Assembly: GCA_902798915.1 (NCBI GenBank)
Contig: CADBYM010000007.1
Span: 1 to 64,000, forward strand
Direction of reading: 5' to 3'
Length of the DNA: 64,000 bases
DNA from: an uncultured Coriobacteriaceae bacterium
GTDB lineage: Bacteria; Actinomycetota; Coriobacteriia; Coriobacteriales; Atopobiaceae
Numbering within the stretch: the stretch's first letter is position 1; each line of letters opens with the position of its first letter. The translations under genes were made by a program, and so were the position numbers. Under the pieces are notes generated by a model that was not told the origin of the DNA, did no database searches, and saw nothing but the letters and a program-made list of their open reading frames with translations. This document shows positions 63,438 to 64,000 of this stretch, in pieces.

Positions 63438-64000
63438 ATGATACAAGACGTTCTCCAATGCTGTTATACCAACACCTCCACGAGCAAGGGAAGCACCGTG
63501 GTCTCGGGCTGGAGTATCGTTGCGAGCTCTGAGGACATACCGCCCGATGCGCTTGATGGGTGCACCCGCTTTCAGAAGGGCAACTCCACCATGCGGAAGG
63601 CCGTTGTGGACGAGGAGGGCAACGACCTCAACCTCTTGGAGGTCGTCGGTGACGGCGCATACCTGTACCTCATGCGTTCCCAGTTCGGTCTGAGGGACAT
63701 ACGCGGCCGTCGCAACATGTTCTCGCACGCCTACATCCTGCCGTGGAGCGAGGAGATGCTTCACGACCCGAACGTGTTCCTCACCGTCAGCGACGACAAC
63801 TTCTTTGCGGACGAGACCGAGGCGCTCGTCGAGCATGATTCGTTCCAGCGCGATGAGCCCTTCGAGCTGAGCGAGGCGCTGGAGCTTGCGGGCATCGAGA
63901 CAGACGATGAGCTGACGCTCTTCGTGGATGCCGTCTATGAGCAGATGACAAACACAAGCGTCTTCAATCCTCTGTATGTGCAATACGACGGGTCTGCGCG
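63438..64000 (+). CDS. GAP1-like GTPase-associated protein, 3' end outside window
   Basis: Open frame of 187 codons running off the right edge, so the protein is partial. It begins MIQDVLQCCYTNTSTSKGST and continues with GWSIVASSEDIPPDAL and RRNMFSHAYILPWSEEML. This layout (YT...G..GW...A.S..IP near the start, then FSHAYIL) recalls GTPase-associated protein 1 N-terminal domains, which accompany DO-GTPases. Identification is from pattern memory. The ATG lies 18 bases after the GTPase stop without a clear ribosome binding site, so coupling by read-through is likely. Confidence 0.6.
   Translation, partial: MIQDVLQCCYTNTSTSKGSTVVSGWSIVASSEDIPPDALDGCTRFQKGNSTMRKAVVDEEGNDLNLLEVVGDGAYLYLMRSQFGLRDIRGRRNMFSHAYILPWSEEMLHDPNVFLTVSDDNFFADETEALVEHDSFQRDEPFELSEALELAGIETDDELTLFVDAVYEQMTNTSVFNPLYVQYDGSA

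Overview
The window looks like chromosome of a GC-rich, Gram-positive-type actinobacterium, most probably a member of the Coriobacteriia (Olsenella/Atopobium-like). This is an inference from the mix of a housekeeping block (dnaE, desulfoferrodoxin, ruvCAB), an oxygen-sensitive lifestyle marker (superoxide reductase), and sortase-anchored pili; no rRNA, tRNA or CRISPR array was seen that would settle the taxonomy.

Region 1 (1-12.2 kb) is mostly core: dnaE, a two-iron superoxide reductase, a NAD-synthetase-like protein that has lost its catalytic residues in both domains, a membrane DUF4012-type protein, ruvC-ruvA-ruvB, a small coiled-coil protein and a signal peptidase I.

Region 2 (12.4-21.7 kb) is accessory. 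A sortase-anchored pilin is followed by a 419-bp module present twice as direct repeats around an HNH endonuclease gene. Each copy holds two convergent promoters and a conserved 37-codon reading frame too short for usual gene calling, with an organisation like type I toxin-antitoxin loci. Next, on the minus strand, come a radical SAM/SPASM protein, a membrane protein with a (Cys-Ala)5 tail, and a GHKL-ATPase-like protein with an HExxH motif.

Region 3 (21.9-44.6 kb) is a surface-assembly locus: class C sortase, a pilin with a poly-Asp stretch, a sortase homologue lacking its catalytic His and Cys, and a single 19.7-kb gene for a 6,553-residue LPXTG protein made of Cna_B-like and pilin-like modules.

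Region 4 (44.7-51.1 kb) holds an Rpn-like nuclease gene with a tandemly duplicated 3' end, a DUF389 membrane protein with an EF-hand-like loop, a PTS-EIIB/ROK fusion, and two membrane proteins.

Region 5 (51.2 kb to the right edge) is a co-directional set: protein-kinase-like protein, soluble vWA protein, membrane vWA protein, a 1,143-residue FtsZ/tubulin-superfamily protein, two unrecognised proteins, a P-loop GTPase-like protein with zinc ribbons, and a partial GAP1-like protein cut by the window end. It resembles the multi-component NTPase/vWA/tubulin-like systems that comparative genomics has proposed for membrane remodelling or biological conflict, and is the best candidate here for a poorly described system.
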